64,000 bases of DNA from JANQGH01 sp039177555. Its GTDB lineage: Bacteria > Pseudomonadota > Alphaproteobacteria > DSM-16000 > Inquilinaceae. The position numbers and the translations under genes were made by a program. The stretch is from the NCBI GenBank assembly GCA_039177555.1, contig JBCDFV010000001.1, positions 62,001 to 126,000 on the forward strand, read 5' to 3'. How positions within the stretch are numbered: position 1 is the stretch's first letter; each line of letters starts with the position of its first letter. Below the pieces are notes generated by a model that was given only the letters and a program-made list of their open reading frames with translations, ran no database searches and was not told the DNA's origin. Positions 42,804 to 52,177 of the stretch are shown one piece after another.

Positions 42804-43925
42804 CTATCCTTTCCTAAAGCGGCTGGGCGACAGGCGCGACGCGTCGACACCCTGGTCTGTCATATCCTGCGATATTTCCGCGCCCATCGCCAGCGCAGCG
42901 GCGCATTCCGCCAATGCAGCGGCGGTTTGGATGCCGTAGCCACCTTGGCCGACGAGCCAGAAGAAGCCCTCGGCGTCGCCATCCCAGCCGGCGACCGGCA
43001 CGCCATCCGGCGCGAAGGTGCGCAGGCCGGCCCAGCGATGCCTGATACGGTTGACCGGGATGTCCGCTGCCTGTTGGACGCGGTCGATGGCGGTGGCGAC
43101 GTCAATCTCCTCCGCCTGGGCGTCCGTCGGCGGCGATGGCGTCGCGTCGGCCGGCGACAAGAGCAGATACCCGGCTTCGGGCTTGAAATAGAACTCTTCA
43201 TCGATGTCCACGACCACCGGCCAGGCCGAGACGTCGAGGCCAGGCGGCGCATCAACCGTCAACGCCGTCCGGCGCTTCGGTGTCAAACCCAGCGGCTGAA
43301 CGCCGCACTGCCGGGCAATCTCATCGCCCCATGCGCCGGCCGCATTCACGATGGCGCCGGCCGCGTAGGCTTCTCCGGCAAACTCGACGCGCCACGCTTC
43401 CCCGTCACGTACGATCGACGGCAAGGCCACATCGGCCACGAGCCGGCCACCGCGATGGCGCAGCAGCCGCAGATAGCCCTGATGCAGGGCCGCGGCGGCG
43501 AGGTCGCGACAGTCCGGCTCGGACGCACCGCCCAACAGCCCGTCCGGCCGCACGATCGGCACGGTCCGGCGCACCTCGTCGGCCGACAGGCGGCGCGCGG
43601 TCCCTCGGTTCTCGTCAAGAAACCGATCCAGGCTGTCCGACTGGCCTTCTCGGGCCAGCATGATCATGCCGCGATCGGTCAGGATCGGGTGATCGCAAAA
43701 GCCGTCCGGCGGATTTTCGAAGAACCGTCGGCTGGCGCGGCTGAGCGCCTGAACTTGTGGCGGACCGTAGGTTTCGGAAAAGACCGCAGCGGATCGGCCC
43801 GTCGAATGATAGCCAGGCTGCGCCTCGCGCTCGACGACCAGAACCGAGGCCTCGGCCACCAGTGTCGCGCCGATAGAGGCGCCGGCCATACCGGCGCCCA
43901 CCACCAGAAAATCGACGGTTTGCAA
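42804..43925 (-). CDS. FAD-dependent oxidoreductase (DAO family)
   Basis: 373 residues. VDFLVVGAGMAGASIGATLV is the dinucleotide-binding motif, followed by VVEREAQPGYHSTGRSAAVF. The C-terminal part has RHRWAGLRTFAPDGVPVAGW and FFWLVGQGGYGIQTAAALAE, as in glycine/D-amino-acid oxidase relatives. It probably oxidises an amino acid or hydroxy acid; substrate not predictable. Its stop lies 4 bases before the start of lipoprotein B, and it begins 15 bases after the SCO gene stop, so the four genes may be co-transcribed. Confidence 0.88.
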   Translation of the reverse strand: MQTVDFLVVGAGMAGASIGATLVAEASVLVVEREAQPGYHSTGRSAAVFSETYGPPQVQALSRASRRFFENPPDGFCDHPILTDRGMIMLAREGQSDSLDRFLDENRGTARRLSADEVRRTVPIVRPDGLLGGASEPDCRDLAAAALHQGYLRLLRHRGGRLVADVALPSIVRDGEAWRVEFAGEAYAAGAIVNAAGAWGDEIARQCGVQPLGLTPKRRTALTVDAPPGLDVSAWPVVVDIDEEFYFKPEAGYLLLSPADATPSPPTDAQAEEIDVATAIDRVQQAADIPVNRIRHRWAGLRTFAPDGVPVAGWDGDAEGFFWLVGQGGYGIQTAAALAECAAALAMGAEISQDMTDQGVDASRLSPSRFRKG

Positions 43926-43940
43926 GCTTCCAACCGCTAA

Positions 43941-44588
43941 CTAGAGCGCGGTTCCGGCGGGCGATCGGTCTTCCAGAATTATCTCTTCGATCTGCGCGGC
44001 CATAGCTTCGGCACCGGTGCCATAGGGAAAGACAAGGCGCGTAACGCCCTCAGGGTCGACCAGATAGACGAAAGACGAATGGTCCATCAAGTATTCTTCG
44101 AACTCGGCCGACTCGACGCGCTGGTAGAACACGCGATAGGCCCTTGCGGCCTCGGCGATCTGGGCCTCCGATCCCGTCAGGCCGACCATTCGGGGGTGAA
44201 ACAGCGAGACGTAATCCGCCATCGCCTCTGGCGTGTCACGTTCCGGATCGATGGTGATGAAGATGGGCGCGACATCTTGCGGTGCCGCCAATTGCTCGAC
44301 CGCCGCCGCCATCACCGCCAGTTCCGTCGGACAGATGTCCGGGCAATAGGTGAAACCGAAATAGATCAGCATGTACTGGTCGGCGAAATCCTGGTCGGTC
44401 ACCGGCTGGCCGTCTTGGCCGACCAAGATGAAGGGTCCGCCGACGCCTGTGTTGCGCGCCGCCAGAGGGCCCGCCTGCTGCTCTTCGGCCTGGATCTCGC
44501 TCCAAACATCGTAGCCAATAACGGCAAGCACGATGAGGGTGCCGGTCAGCACCCCAATCAGGACGCGGTACAATCTGTTTTTTGGCAT
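43941..44588 (-). CDS. SCO1/SenC/PrrC family copper chaperone
   Basis: 215 residues. One N-terminal TM anchor (VLIGVLTGTLIVLAVIGYDV), then a thioredoxin fold with YFGFTYCPDICPTELAVMAA (CxxxC copper site) and the third ligand His in LMDHSSFVYLVDPEG. SCO proteins deliver copper to the CuA centre of cytochrome c oxidase or act as periplasmic thiol oxidoreductases. No cox genes are adjacent. It is divergent from the small SHOCT gene. Confidence 0.93.
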   Translation of the reverse strand: MPKNRLYRVLIGVLTGTLIVLAVIGYDVWSEIQAEEQQAGPLAARNTGVGGPFILVGQDGQPVTDQDFADQYMLIYFGFTYCPDICPTELAVMAAAVEQLAAPQDVAPIFITIDPERDTPEAMADYVSLFHPRMVGLTGSEAQIAEAARAYRVFYQRVESAEFEEYLMDHSSFVYLVDPEGVTRLVFPYGTGAEAMAAQIEEIILEDRSPAGTAL

Positions 44589-44656
44589 GGACTAGCCGCG
44601 CAGTATGGTTGCTTGGTTATAGGTAGGCTTCAAGCAGGCAAAACGAAAGGGCAGCC

Positions 44657-44845
44657 GTGTCGCAGGAACGCAAGGATCGGCCGGCGATAGCGGGCGCGGA
44701 CGTGGACACCGAGAGCGGAACCGAGGGGGCAGTCGAAACCGACAAGGAGATCTTTGCCCTGAAGGTCATGCGCGATCGGGGTTTGATCTCCAAGGCCGAG
44801 TATGAGCGGCGGCTGGCCGCACTCGGAAACAAAGCTAAGGCCTGA
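44657..44845 (+). CDS. Small SHOCT-domain protein
   Basis: 62 residues from GTG 44657 with AAAGGG upstream. An acidic, probably disordered N-terminus is followed by IFALKVMRDRGLISKAEYERRLAAL, the SHOCT (short C-terminal) motif common at protein ends, thought to mediate oligomerisation. Cytoplasmic; function unknown. Divergent from the SCO gene. Confidence 0.72.
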   Translation: MSQERKDRPAIAGADVDTESGTEGAVETDKEIFALKVMRDRGLISKAEYERRLAALGNKAKA

Positions 44846-45439
44846 CCTTCGCTACCCGACAGGTCTTCAGAGAGACTTCGTCACAAAGGCGCTGGGCATG
44901 CGGAAGTGACGGCTCGAGCCTACAGGGAATCAGGCCTATGCCCTGACGCAGTAGCTCTCGCCGCCACATCGCATACAAATCAAATACCTTCTTGCCGAAA
45001 CGAAACTCAAGAGTGAGAAAAGCACATATCGACCAAATGACCAAATTTGAAACTCAAAATGTGACGCGCTGCCGGTGAACTTTAACTGTTTGAACAGACT
45101 ATACACTCAATATCAGCTACCTGTTTTTATTCCAGGCCCCGCATTACTCTTCGCGGAACCTCTGGCGATGGCCGGCAACGCGCCAAGTATTTGTTCGCCA
45201 GATGAATTGCATATGGCCAGCTCTGCAGAAACGCTCAAATTCTTTGATCCTATCAAAGCAATAGGTATGCGCTATCGACCCCCAACACAGTGGCCTGATG
45301 TCCTAGGCGATAACGGAGGCTCAAATCCGAATAAGCCTATTCGGCGCCCGCGCCTGTCTTGACCGAGGCTTTCAAATAGGGATTGCTCCGCCAATCCTCG
45401 GCTTTCTACCGACACGGCACTCACCTGGAAATCACCCCA
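44846..45439. other. Lower-GC intergenic stretch of about 590 bases
   Basis: The sequence from about 44950 to 45330 is visibly richer in A and T than its neighbours and matches no family I know. One weak frame is annotated separately. It may be a remnant of acquired DNA; no transposase motif, terminal repeat or integration site is visible. Confidence 0.4.
45075..45362 (+). CDS. Doubtful hypothetical ORF
   Basis: 95 codons from a GTG in the lower-GC stretch. The product is neutral, proline-rich near the end (RYRPPTQWPDVLG, PIRRPRLS) and matches no family I recognise. No ribosome-binding site is convincing. It is kept because its composition differs from the flanking genes, but it may be a chance frame. 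Confidence 0.2.
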   Translation: MNFNCLNRLYTQYQLPVFIPGPALLFAEPLAMAGNAPSICSPDELHMASSAETLKFFDPIKAIGMRYRPPTQWPDVLGDNGGSNPNKPIRRPRLS

Positions 45440-46069
45440 ATGAGCCTTGAGACCTGGCTGTCATTTGCTGTCGCTTCGACGATCGTGCTGCTGATCCCCG
45501 GCCCGACCATTCTGCTCGTGATCAGCACGACGCTCAGCCATGGAAGGCGGGCGGCGCTGGCCAGCGTCATCGGCGTTGGGCTGGGCGATCTTGTCGCCGT
45601 GACGCTGTCTCTGATCGGGCTGGGCGCCATCGTCGCGACATCGGCGACCCTGTTCACGGCCTTGAAATGGGTGGGTGCGGCCTACCTGATCTATCTCGGC
45701 ATTCAGAAATGGCGCTCGCGGCCCCAGGCGATGGCGGCGGACGGCGGTAGCGGGCCAGCCCCGCCTAACCGGATGCTGATCCGACAAAGCTTCGTCGTCA
45801 CCGTTCTGAACCCGAAAAGCATCGCGTTCTTCATCGCCTTCTTGCCACAGTTCATGTCGGTCGGCGCACCGCTCGGACCGCAGATGGCCATCCTGGCAAG
45901 CACCTTCGTGGTCTTGGCGATCGCCAACGCCTTACTTTACGTCTTCGCCGCCGACGCTATGCGCCGTGCGGTGCGCCGTCCCGCCATCCTGCGCTGGGCC
46001 GAACGGCTGAGCGGCAGCATCCTGATCGGCGCGGGCGTTATGACGGCCACCTTGCGGCGATCGACATAG
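45440..46069 (+). CDS. LysE/RhtB family amino-acid exporter
   Basis: 209 residues from the ATG at 45440. Six hydrophobic helices; the N-terminus SIVLLIPGPTILLVIST-like (TIVLLIPGPTILLVIST), then GRRAALASVIGVGLGDLVAV and the central LIRQSFVVTVLNPKSIAFFI are diagnostic of LysE/RhtB proteins, which export amino acids such as homoserine, threonine or lysine. Substrate not predictable. It lies just after the lower-GC stretch. Confidence 0.92.
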   Translation: MSLETWLSFAVASTIVLLIPGPTILLVISTTLSHGRRAALASVIGVGLGDLVAVTLSLIGLGAIVATSATLFTALKWVGAAYLIYLGIQKWRSRPQAMAADGGSGPAPPNRMLIRQSFVVTVLNPKSIAFFIAFLPQFMSVGAPLGPQMAILASTFVVLAIANALLYVFAADAMRRAVRRPAILRWAERLSGSILIGAGVMTATLRRST

Positions 46070-46206
46070 CGCACGTTCTTTGTGGCGCCACGGCCTCACT
46101 GGGCGAAGGAGTTTTGGAGCGGCCGAAAGCGGATTGGCGAAAGTGAATTGGCTTCAGAACCTAGGCCTCCGACATTGAAAAGTGCACCGTTTTCAGGCAG
46201 ATAAGA

Positions 46207-46446
46207 ATGATGGAATCGACTGTTGCGATACCCACGGATCTAAAAGACAGGGTCGAGGCCCTATCGGCGAAAACAACCATGAGCCCCGCCGAGATCGTTC
46301 GCCAGGCGCTCGAAGAAGGCCGGTCGTTGGAGTGGCAAGAAAGGTGGATAGCCGGCATTGAGGAAGGGTTGGCTCAGGCGGACGGCGGCGAGTTTGCCAG
46401 CCCTGAAGAGATTGAGCGTGTACTGAACAAATACCGCACGAGCTAG
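46207..46446 (+). CDS. ParD/CopG-like ribbon-helix-helix antitoxin
   Basis: 79 residues. ESTVAIPTDLKDRVEALSAK and MSPAEIVRQALEEGRSLEWQ form a ribbon-helix-helix DNA-binding N-domain; the C-terminal half, IEEGLAQADGGEFASPEEIE, is the usual toxin-wrapping tail. It should neutralise the ParE/RelE-like toxin encoded with zero spacing downstream and repress their promoter. ATG start at 46207. Confidence 0.86.
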   Translation: MMESTVAIPTDLKDRVEALSAKTTMSPAEIVRQALEEGRSLEWQERWIAGIEEGLAQADGGEFASPEEIERVLNKYRTS

Positions 46447-46731
46447 GTGAGGGTTTCCTGGACACCAAGGGCGCTCGCTGAGCTTGAGACCATCCAGGAC
46501 CATATCGGGCAAGACAACCCCACCGCAGCCCATCGACTCGTTCGAAAAGTCTACGAGACGACCAACACTCTGCTGAGCCGCAATCCGTTGATCGGTCGAA
46601 GGGGTCAGCTTCCAGGAACGCGCGAACTGGTGATCGCTGGTACGGCGTACATTGTCGCCTATCGCGTGACGCCGGACCAAGTTGAAATCGCCTTCGTCAT
46701 GCATGGTGCGCGCCAATGGCCGGATGCTTAG
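46447..46731 (+). CDS. ParE/RelE superfamily toxin
   Basis: 94 residues, starting at the GTG directly after the antitoxin stop. RVSWTPRALAELETIQDHIG and DNPTAAHRLVRKVYETTNTL give the two N-terminal helices, and LVIAGTAYIVAYRV.....IAFVMHGARQWPD is the C-terminal beta-sheet of the ParE branch. ParE toxins poison DNA gyrase; RelE ones cleave mRNA. This reads closer to ParE. It forms a type II toxin-antitoxin operon with the preceding gene and may be involved in stabilising this accessory stretch. Confidence 0.88.
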   Translation: MRVSWTPRALAELETIQDHIGQDNPTAAHRLVRKVYETTNTLLSRNPLIGRRGQLPGTRELVIAGTAYIVAYRVTPDQVEIAFVMHGARQWPDA

Positions 46732-46807
46732 GATACAGGGAGGAGTTCCAGTTTACTGAGAGCATTCCGGGCACTGGCAAGCCAATGGCGTTTAGCGCGC
46801 CGGTTTC

Positions 46808-48625
46808 TCAGAACTGGTCCACCTCCATCGCCATCAACGGCTCCGCACCGCCCTTGACAGCGAGCGCCAGCGCGGCCGTTTGCGGCAGGATGCGCTTCAT
46901 GAAGAAGCGGGCGGTTTTCAGCTTGGCGTCATAAAAACCGGCACGTCCGTTGGCCTGGGGTAGCTGCTCGCCCGCGATCTTGGCCATGCGCGCCCACATA
47001 TAGCCCAGCGCCACCAGGCCGAAAATTCTGAGATAGTCGGACGAAGCGGCCCCCGCCTCCACCGGGTCCTTCAGGCCGCGCTGGGCGACCAGTCCCGTGA
47101 CCATCTGTAGCTGTTCAAACGCCCGGGCCAGCGGCCGGATGAACTCGGCCATCGCCGGATCGTCGCGGTTCTGATCCAGGAACTCGGCGACCGGATGGAA
47201 AAAGCGGCGCAGATAGCGGCCCATATGGGCGGGCATCTTGCGGCCGACCAGGTCCAGCGCCTGAATGCCGTTGGCACCCTCATAGATCTGGGTGATACGG
47301 GCGTCGCGGACATACTGCTCCAGGCCCCATTCCTGGATATAGCCGTGGCCGCCCAGCACCTGCATGCCCAGATTGGCGGCGTCGTAGCCCATATCGGTCA
47401 GGCTGGCCTTGATGATCGGTGTCATCAGCTGGACCAGATCGTCGGCCTCTTGCCGTGCCTTGGGGTCGGGGTTGTTGATCTGATGGTCGATGGCGAGGCC
47501 GATCCAGCAGGTGAGCGCCCTGGCGCCCTCGGTGAACGCCTTCATGGTCAGCAGGTTCTTGCGCACGTCCGGGTGCACGATGATGGGGTCGGCTGGCTTG
47601 TCGGGGTTCGCGGCACCGGACAGCGCCCTGCCCTGCAACCGATCCTTGGCATAGGCCAGCGCGTTTTGGTAGCTGACTTCGGCCACGCCCAGCCCCTGCA
47701 GGCCGACGACCAGGCGCGCGGCGTTCATCATCACGAACATGGCGCGCATACCCTTGTGCGGCGCGCCGACCAGATAGCCTTCGGCTTCGTCCAGGTTCAT
47801 GACGCAGGTCGACGAGGCCTTGATGCCCATCTTGTGCTCGATCGAGCCGCAGGCGATGCCGTTGCGCGGACCTGCCTGCCATGCCCCGTTTTCTGCCATT
47901 GGCTTGAACTTCGGCACCACGAAAAGGCTGATGCCGCGCACCCCTTCCGGCGCGTCGGGCAACTTGGCCAACACCAGATGGACGATGTTGTCGGTCAGGT
48001 CGTGCTCGCCGGCGGAGATGAAGATCTTGGTGCCGGTAAGCTTGTAGGACCGCTCCCCGGTCGCCGCGTCGATCTCGCCCGGAACCGCCTTGGTGCGGAT
48101 CAGCCCCAGATCAGTGCCGCAATGGGGTTCGGTCAGGCACATGGTACCTGACCAGGTGCCGTCGATCAGCTTGGGCAGATAGATCGACTTCTGGGTTTCG
48201 GTGCCGAACGCTTCCAGCGCGTTGTAGGCGCCGTGGCTGAGGCCCGGATAGATCGAGAAGGACAGGTTTGCCGCCGAGAACATCTCGGTCATGACGAATT
48301 CCAGCAGCTTGGGCAGCCCCTGGCCACCATAGGCCGGATCGCCGGCAAGGCTGGTCCAGCCGCCGGCGACAAAGGTGTCGTACGCCTGCTTAAAGCCGGT
48401 CGGCGTGCGCACGACACCGTTTTCGAACGTACAGCCTTCCTGATCACCGGACTGGTTCAGCGGGAACAGCGCGTTCTCGCTCAGCTTCGCGGCCTCGTCG
48501 AGGATCGCATCGACCAGATCCGGCGTCGCCTCTTCATAGCCGGGCAAAGCAGTGAGTTGCTGGGCGTCCAGCACCTCGTGCAGCAGAAACCGGACGTCAT
48601 CGACCGGGGCTTTGAACTGGGGCAT
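46808..48625 (-). CDS. Acyl-CoA dehydrogenase (long, about 600-residue type)
   Basis: 605 residues. The flavin-binding part includes GTMCLTEPHCGTDLGLIRTK and GTKIFISAGEHDLTDNIVH; the C-terminal helical part has LGGHGYIQEWGLEQYVRDAR and QIYEGANGIQALDLVGRKMP; a further DUF-type extension ends the protein, as in fatty-acyl dehydrogenases of Alphaproteobacteria. It catalyses the first step of beta-oxidation and passes electrons to EtfAB. It lies 10 bases after the FadB-like gene, last in the operon with the thiolase. Confidence 0.93.
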   Translation of the reverse strand: MPQFKAPVDDVRFLLHEVLDAQQLTALPGYEEATPDLVDAILDEAAKLSENALFPLNQSGDQEGCTFENGVVRTPTGFKQAYDTFVAGGWTSLAGDPAYGGQGLPKLLEFVMTEMFSAANLSFSIYPGLSHGAYNALEAFGTETQKSIYLPKLIDGTWSGTMCLTEPHCGTDLGLIRTKAVPGEIDAATGERSYKLTGTKIFISAGEHDLTDNIVHLVLAKLPDAPEGVRGISLFVVPKFKPMAENGAWQAGPRNGIACGSIEHKMGIKASSTCVMNLDEAEGYLVGAPHKGMRAMFVMMNAARLVVGLQGLGVAEVSYQNALAYAKDRLQGRALSGAANPDKPADPIIVHPDVRKNLLTMKAFTEGARALTCWIGLAIDHQINNPDPKARQEADDLVQLMTPIIKASLTDMGYDAANLGMQVLGGHGYIQEWGLEQYVRDARITQIYEGANGIQALDLVGRKMPAHMGRYLRRFFHPVAEFLDQNRDDPAMAEFIRPLARAFEQLQMVTGLVAQRGLKDPVEAGAASSDYLRIFGLVALGYMWARMAKIAGEQLPQANGRAGFYDAKLKTARFFMKRILPQTAALALAVKGGAEPLMAMEVDQF

Positions 48626-48635
48626 TTCGCGGCTC

Positions 48636-50963
48636 TCAGTTGCGCAGGGGCTTGCCGGTTTCGAGCATGTGCTCGATCCGGTCCAGCGTGCCGGAGGTCT
48701 TGATCAGGTTCATGAAGGCCTGGCGTTCCAAGGCGAGCAGATCGTCCTCGCCCAGCGGTTCGGTGATGTCGTGCGCGCCGCCGGACAGGACCTCCGCCAG
48801 CGCGTCGGAGACGACGATGTCATGGGGCGTTGCCTTGCCCTGGGCCGCCAGATCCTTCACCGCCAGGTTGAAGCCCGTGCGTGCCGAGGGGCCGGGTAGT
48901 CTGATTTCCTCCGGCGGCGCCGGTGGCTGATAGCCGGCCTCGACCATGGCCAGTGCCCGCGCCTTGGCATCGGACAGCAGCCTATCCCGGTTCATGGTCA
49001 CGCCGTCGTCGGGCCTCAGATAGAGCAGGTCCTTGGCCTGCTGGGCCGACTTGGCGACCTTTGCCAAGCCGATGGTCTCGAACACCTGGGCCACCGGCGG
49101 CATCGGGCCGCCCGGTCGGCGCTTGTTGGCAAACGCGCGCAGCAGCATCTCCTTGCTGCCGCCCCAGGCCGGGATGACGCCGACGCCAACCTCGACCAGG
49201 CCGCAATAGGTCTCCGCATGGGCCTGGACCGCGTCGGAATGCAACAGGATCTCACAGCCGCCGCCCAGCGCCATGCCCGACGGTGCGGAGACGACCGGGA
49301 ACGGGGCGTATTTCAGCGCCTTGTACGTGTCCTGCCCGCCCTTCACCGTCGCCTCGACCTGGGCCCACAGGGCGATATTCGCGGCGAACATGGCGAGACC
49401 CAGATTGGCGCCGACCGAGAAATTGGTGCCCTCGTTGTAGACCACCATGGCCTTGTAGGACCGGCCGGTGAGATCGAGCGCCTGGGCCAGCAGCGCCATC
49501 ACCTGGTCGTCCAGCGTGTTCATCTTGGCCGTGAACTCGAAACAGGTCACGCCGTCGCCGATGTCCCACAGCGCGGCCGAACCGTTTTTCAGCAGCGGGT
49601 CCGACCGGCGCTTGATGTCGGCCAGCAACAGGACGTCGTCCGGACGCACCACATCGGCATAGGCGCCGTCGACGCCCAGATACTGCAGCACGCCGCCCTC
49701 AACCCGATAGAAGCTGCGGCCGCGCGCGCTTTCCAGAAGATCCGGGACGGGTCGCCCTTCCGCTTTCAGCCGGTCGGCGAGATAATCAGCACCGAGTTGG
49801 TCAATCAGCTCGAAGGGACCGTACTTCCAGGCGTAGCCCAGCTTCATGGCCTCGTCGACATCGACAATGCTGTCCGCGATCTCGGGCACCAATGAGACTG
49901 CATAGCTCAATGTCTGGGACAGCATACGCCAGGCGTACTGGCCCGGCCTGCTGTCATGGTCGACGACGGCGCGCAGCCCTTGACGTCCGGCCTCGGCGGC
50001 CGCGACTTTGATCTTCTCCGACGTCTCCCATTCGCCTGTCTTGAGATCGATGGATTCCTTCACCCGGCCACCACCCTCGCGGTTGAGCCGGTAGAAGCCG
50101 CCCTTGCCCTTGCGGCCGATATAGCCGTCGGCGATCATCGTCTCGATGAACGGCTCGACCCGGAAGATGTCGCGGTAGGCGTCCTTCTCCGGCAGGGTCG
50201 CCAGCAGCGACTTGGCGATATGCGGCATCAGGTCGATGCCGACCAAATCCATCAGGCCGAAAATGCCGGTCTTGGGCACACCCATGGGCCGGCTGGCAAC
50301 CGCGTCGGCCTCCTCGACCGACAGGCCGAGATCGAACGCCTCGTTCAGGCCGGCCTGGATCCAGTAGGTGCCGATGCGGTTGGCGATGAAGCCCGGCGTG
50401 TCCTTGGCGTCAACCACGCCCTTGCCCAGCCGGATGTCGGCGAAGCTGCGGATCGCCGCCAGCTTTGCCGGATCGGTGTCGGGGCCGGCGACGACTTCAA
50501 GCAACCGCATATAGCGCGGCGGGTTGAAGAAATGGGTCACCATGAAGGAGGATTTGAAAGCGTCCGACCGCCCCTCGGTCAGGATCGACAAAGGAATGGT
50601 CGAGGTGTTGGACGACACGACGGCCTCGGACTTCGCGATCGTCTCCAGCCTGGCATAGAGGTCGTGCTTGATCGTCGGGTTTTCGATCACGGCCTCAACG
50701 ATCCAATCGCAGTCGCCGAGCGTTTCCAGATGGTCCTCGATATTGCCCGGCGTCACCAACCTCTGCGCCGCCCGGCTCATGAACGGCGCCGGGTCCGCCT
50801 TGCCCATGCGCGCGATGGCGCCCTTGGCGATGGCGTCGCGGTCGCCAGCGCCCTCTGGAACGATGTCCAGCAGCGTGACCGGAACGCCGGCATTGGCGAT
50901 GTGGGCCGCGATGCCGCTGCCCATCACGCCGGCGCCGATCACGGCGGCCTTCTTGATCTCCAT
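48636..50963 (-). CDS. 3-hydroxyacyl-CoA dehydrogenase/enoyl-CoA hydratase (FadB/FadJ-like)
   Basis: 775 residues from the ATG at 50963; the frame extends a further 90 codons upstream inside the thiolase gene, without family similarity. The N-terminal dehydrogenase part starts MEIKKAAVIGAGVMGSGIAAHIAN, with SNTSTIPLSI and VTHFFNPPRYMRLLEVV. The C-terminal enoyl-CoA hydratase (crotonase) part has VVSAPSGMALGGGCEILLHS and PAWGGSKEMLLR. Domain order is dehydrogenase then hydratase, reversed from E. coli FadB. Steps two and three of beta-oxidation. Confidence 0.94.
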   Translation of the reverse strand: MEIKKAAVIGAGVMGSGIAAHIANAGVPVTLLDIVPEGAGDRDAIAKGAIARMGKADPAPFMSRAAQRLVTPGNIEDHLETLGDCDWIVEAVIENPTIKHDLYARLETIAKSEAVVSSNTSTIPLSILTEGRSDAFKSSFMVTHFFNPPRYMRLLEVVAGPDTDPAKLAAIRSFADIRLGKGVVDAKDTPGFIANRIGTYWIQAGLNEAFDLGLSVEEADAVASRPMGVPKTGIFGLMDLVGIDLMPHIAKSLLATLPEKDAYRDIFRVEPFIETMIADGYIGRKGKGGFYRLNREGGGRVKESIDLKTGEWETSEKIKVAAAEAGRQGLRAVVDHDSRPGQYAWRMLSQTLSYAVSLVPEIADSIVDVDEAMKLGYAWKYGPFELIDQLGADYLADRLKAEGRPVPDLLESARGRSFYRVEGGVLQYLGVDGAYADVVRPDDVLLLADIKRRSDPLLKNGSAALWDIGDGVTCFEFTAKMNTLDDQVMALLAQALDLTGRSYKAMVVYNEGTNFSVGANLGLAMFAANIALWAQVEATVKGGQDTYKALKYAPFPVVSAPSGMALGGGCEILLHSDAVQAHAETYCGLVEVGVGVIPAWGGSKEMLLRAFANKRRPGGPMPPVAQVFETIGLAKVAKSAQQAKDLLYLRPDDGVTMNRDRLLSDAKARALAMVEAGYQPPAPPEEIRLPGPSARTGFNLAVKDLAAQGKATPHDIVVSDALAEVLSGGAHDITEPLGEDDLLALERQAFMNLIKTSGTLDRIEHMLETGKPLRN

Positions 50964-50964
50964 A

Positions 50965-52104
50965 TCAGGCGGCTTCGAGAATGGTCGCGATGCCCTGCCC
51001 GCCGCCGATGCATTGGGTCGACAGCGCCAGTTCCTTGCCTTCGCGCTGCAGCAGCGCGGCAGCCTTGCCGGTGATCCGGGCCCCGGTCGCCCCCAGCGGA
51101 TGGCCCAGCGCGATCGCGCCGCCATCCAGATTGACCTTGGACAGATCCATACCGAGTTCCTGCGCCACCGACATGGTCTGCACCGCGAACGCCTCGTTCG
51201 ATTCGATGATGTCGATATCGGCGAGCTCGACACCGGCCCGTTTCAGCGCCTTGCGGGTCGCGCCCACCGGGCCGATGCCCATGATGGTCGGATCGCAGCC
51301 GGCGATCGCGACCGATCTGAGCCGGGCCATGACCGTCAGTCCGTTGGCCTTGGCGTAGTCCTCGGACGCAACGAGCGTGGCCGACGCACCGTCGGTCAGC
51401 GGCGACGAGGTTCCGGCCGTCACTGTCCCGTCCTCGTCAAAGGCCGGCCTCAACTCAGCCAAAGCCTCCAGCGAGGTGTCCGGTCGGATGCAGCCATCCT
51501 TGTCGACCAGGCCCCCCTTGGTCTCGATCGGTACGATTTCGGCGTCGAGCTTGCCCGCCTCTTGGGCGGCCGCCGCCTTGCGATGGCTCTCGACCGCGAA
51601 CTCCTCCTGGGCCTTGCGGGTGATCTGGTACTTGCGCGCCAGGTTCTCCGCCGTCGTGCCCATGGGCATGTAGGCGCCCGCCTCCGCCTCGGCCAGCGCC
51701 GGGTTGGGCAGCGGGTTGAAGCCCATCATCGGCACCCGCGTCATGCTCTCCACGCCGGCGCAGACGAACACGTCGCCGGCACCAAGCTGGATGGCACCGG
51801 CAGCCATATGGATCGCTTGCATCGACGAGCCGCAGAACCGGTTCACCGTCGTGCCGCCGACGCTGCGCGGCAGGCCAGCCAGCATGACCACCAGACGGGC
51901 CATGTTCAGCCCCTGCTCGCCCTCGGGAAAAGCGCAGCCCAGGATCAAATCCTCAATACCGTCCGGGTTCACACCGGACCGTTCGACCAAGCCCTTAACA
52001 GCCGCCGCGACCAAATCGTCCGGTCGGACCTTGATCAAGTCCCCCTTCTTGGCAAAGTGAAAAGGCGATCGGGCGTACCCTGCGATGACGACGTTCTTGT
52101 TCAT
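50965..52104 (-). CDS. Acetyl-CoA C-acyltransferase (beta-ketothiolase, FadA-like)
   Basis: 379 residues from the ATG at 52104 with AGGAG upstream. VNRFCGSSMQAIHMAAGAIQ carries the nucleophilic Cys, NEAFAVQ a catalytic Asn-Glu-Ala, and GGAIALGHPLGATGARI plus the C-terminal ALSTQCIGGGQGIATIL the other catalytic His and Cys. It performs the thiolytic last step of beta-oxidation. The following FadB-like gene starts 1 base after its stop. Confidence 0.95.
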   Translation of the reverse strand: MNKNVVIAGYARSPFHFAKKGDLIKVRPDDLVAAAVKGLVERSGVNPDGIEDLILGCAFPEGEQGLNMARLVVMLAGLPRSVGGTTVNRFCGSSMQAIHMAAGAIQLGAGDVFVCAGVESMTRVPMMGFNPLPNPALAEAEAGAYMPMGTTAENLARKYQITRKAQEEFAVESHRKAAAAQEAGKLDAEIVPIETKGGLVDKDGCIRPDTSLEALAELRPAFDEDGTVTAGTSSPLTDGASATLVASEDYAKANGLTVMARLRSVAIAGCDPTIMGIGPVGATRKALKRAGVELADIDIIESNEAFAVQTMSVAQELGMDLSKVNLDGGAIALGHPLGATGARITGKAAALLQREGKELALSTQCIGGGQGIATILEAA

Positions 52105-52177
52105 GGGCTGGGTCTCCTGGTGTGCGGCACGTCGGGCGACCGGATTACAGTTCTCGCCCATCGACCGCCGTTTGAGA

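Noticed and set aside
44835..45044. 69-codon minus-strand frame in the lower-GC stretch
   Set aside because: Overlaps the end of the SHOCT gene and shows no family similarity or ribosome-binding site.
50964..51233. N-terminal extension of the FadB-like gene into the thiolase gene
   Set aside because: No family similarity; the methionine at 50963 begins the canonical dinucleotide-binding motif 1 base after the thiolase stop.
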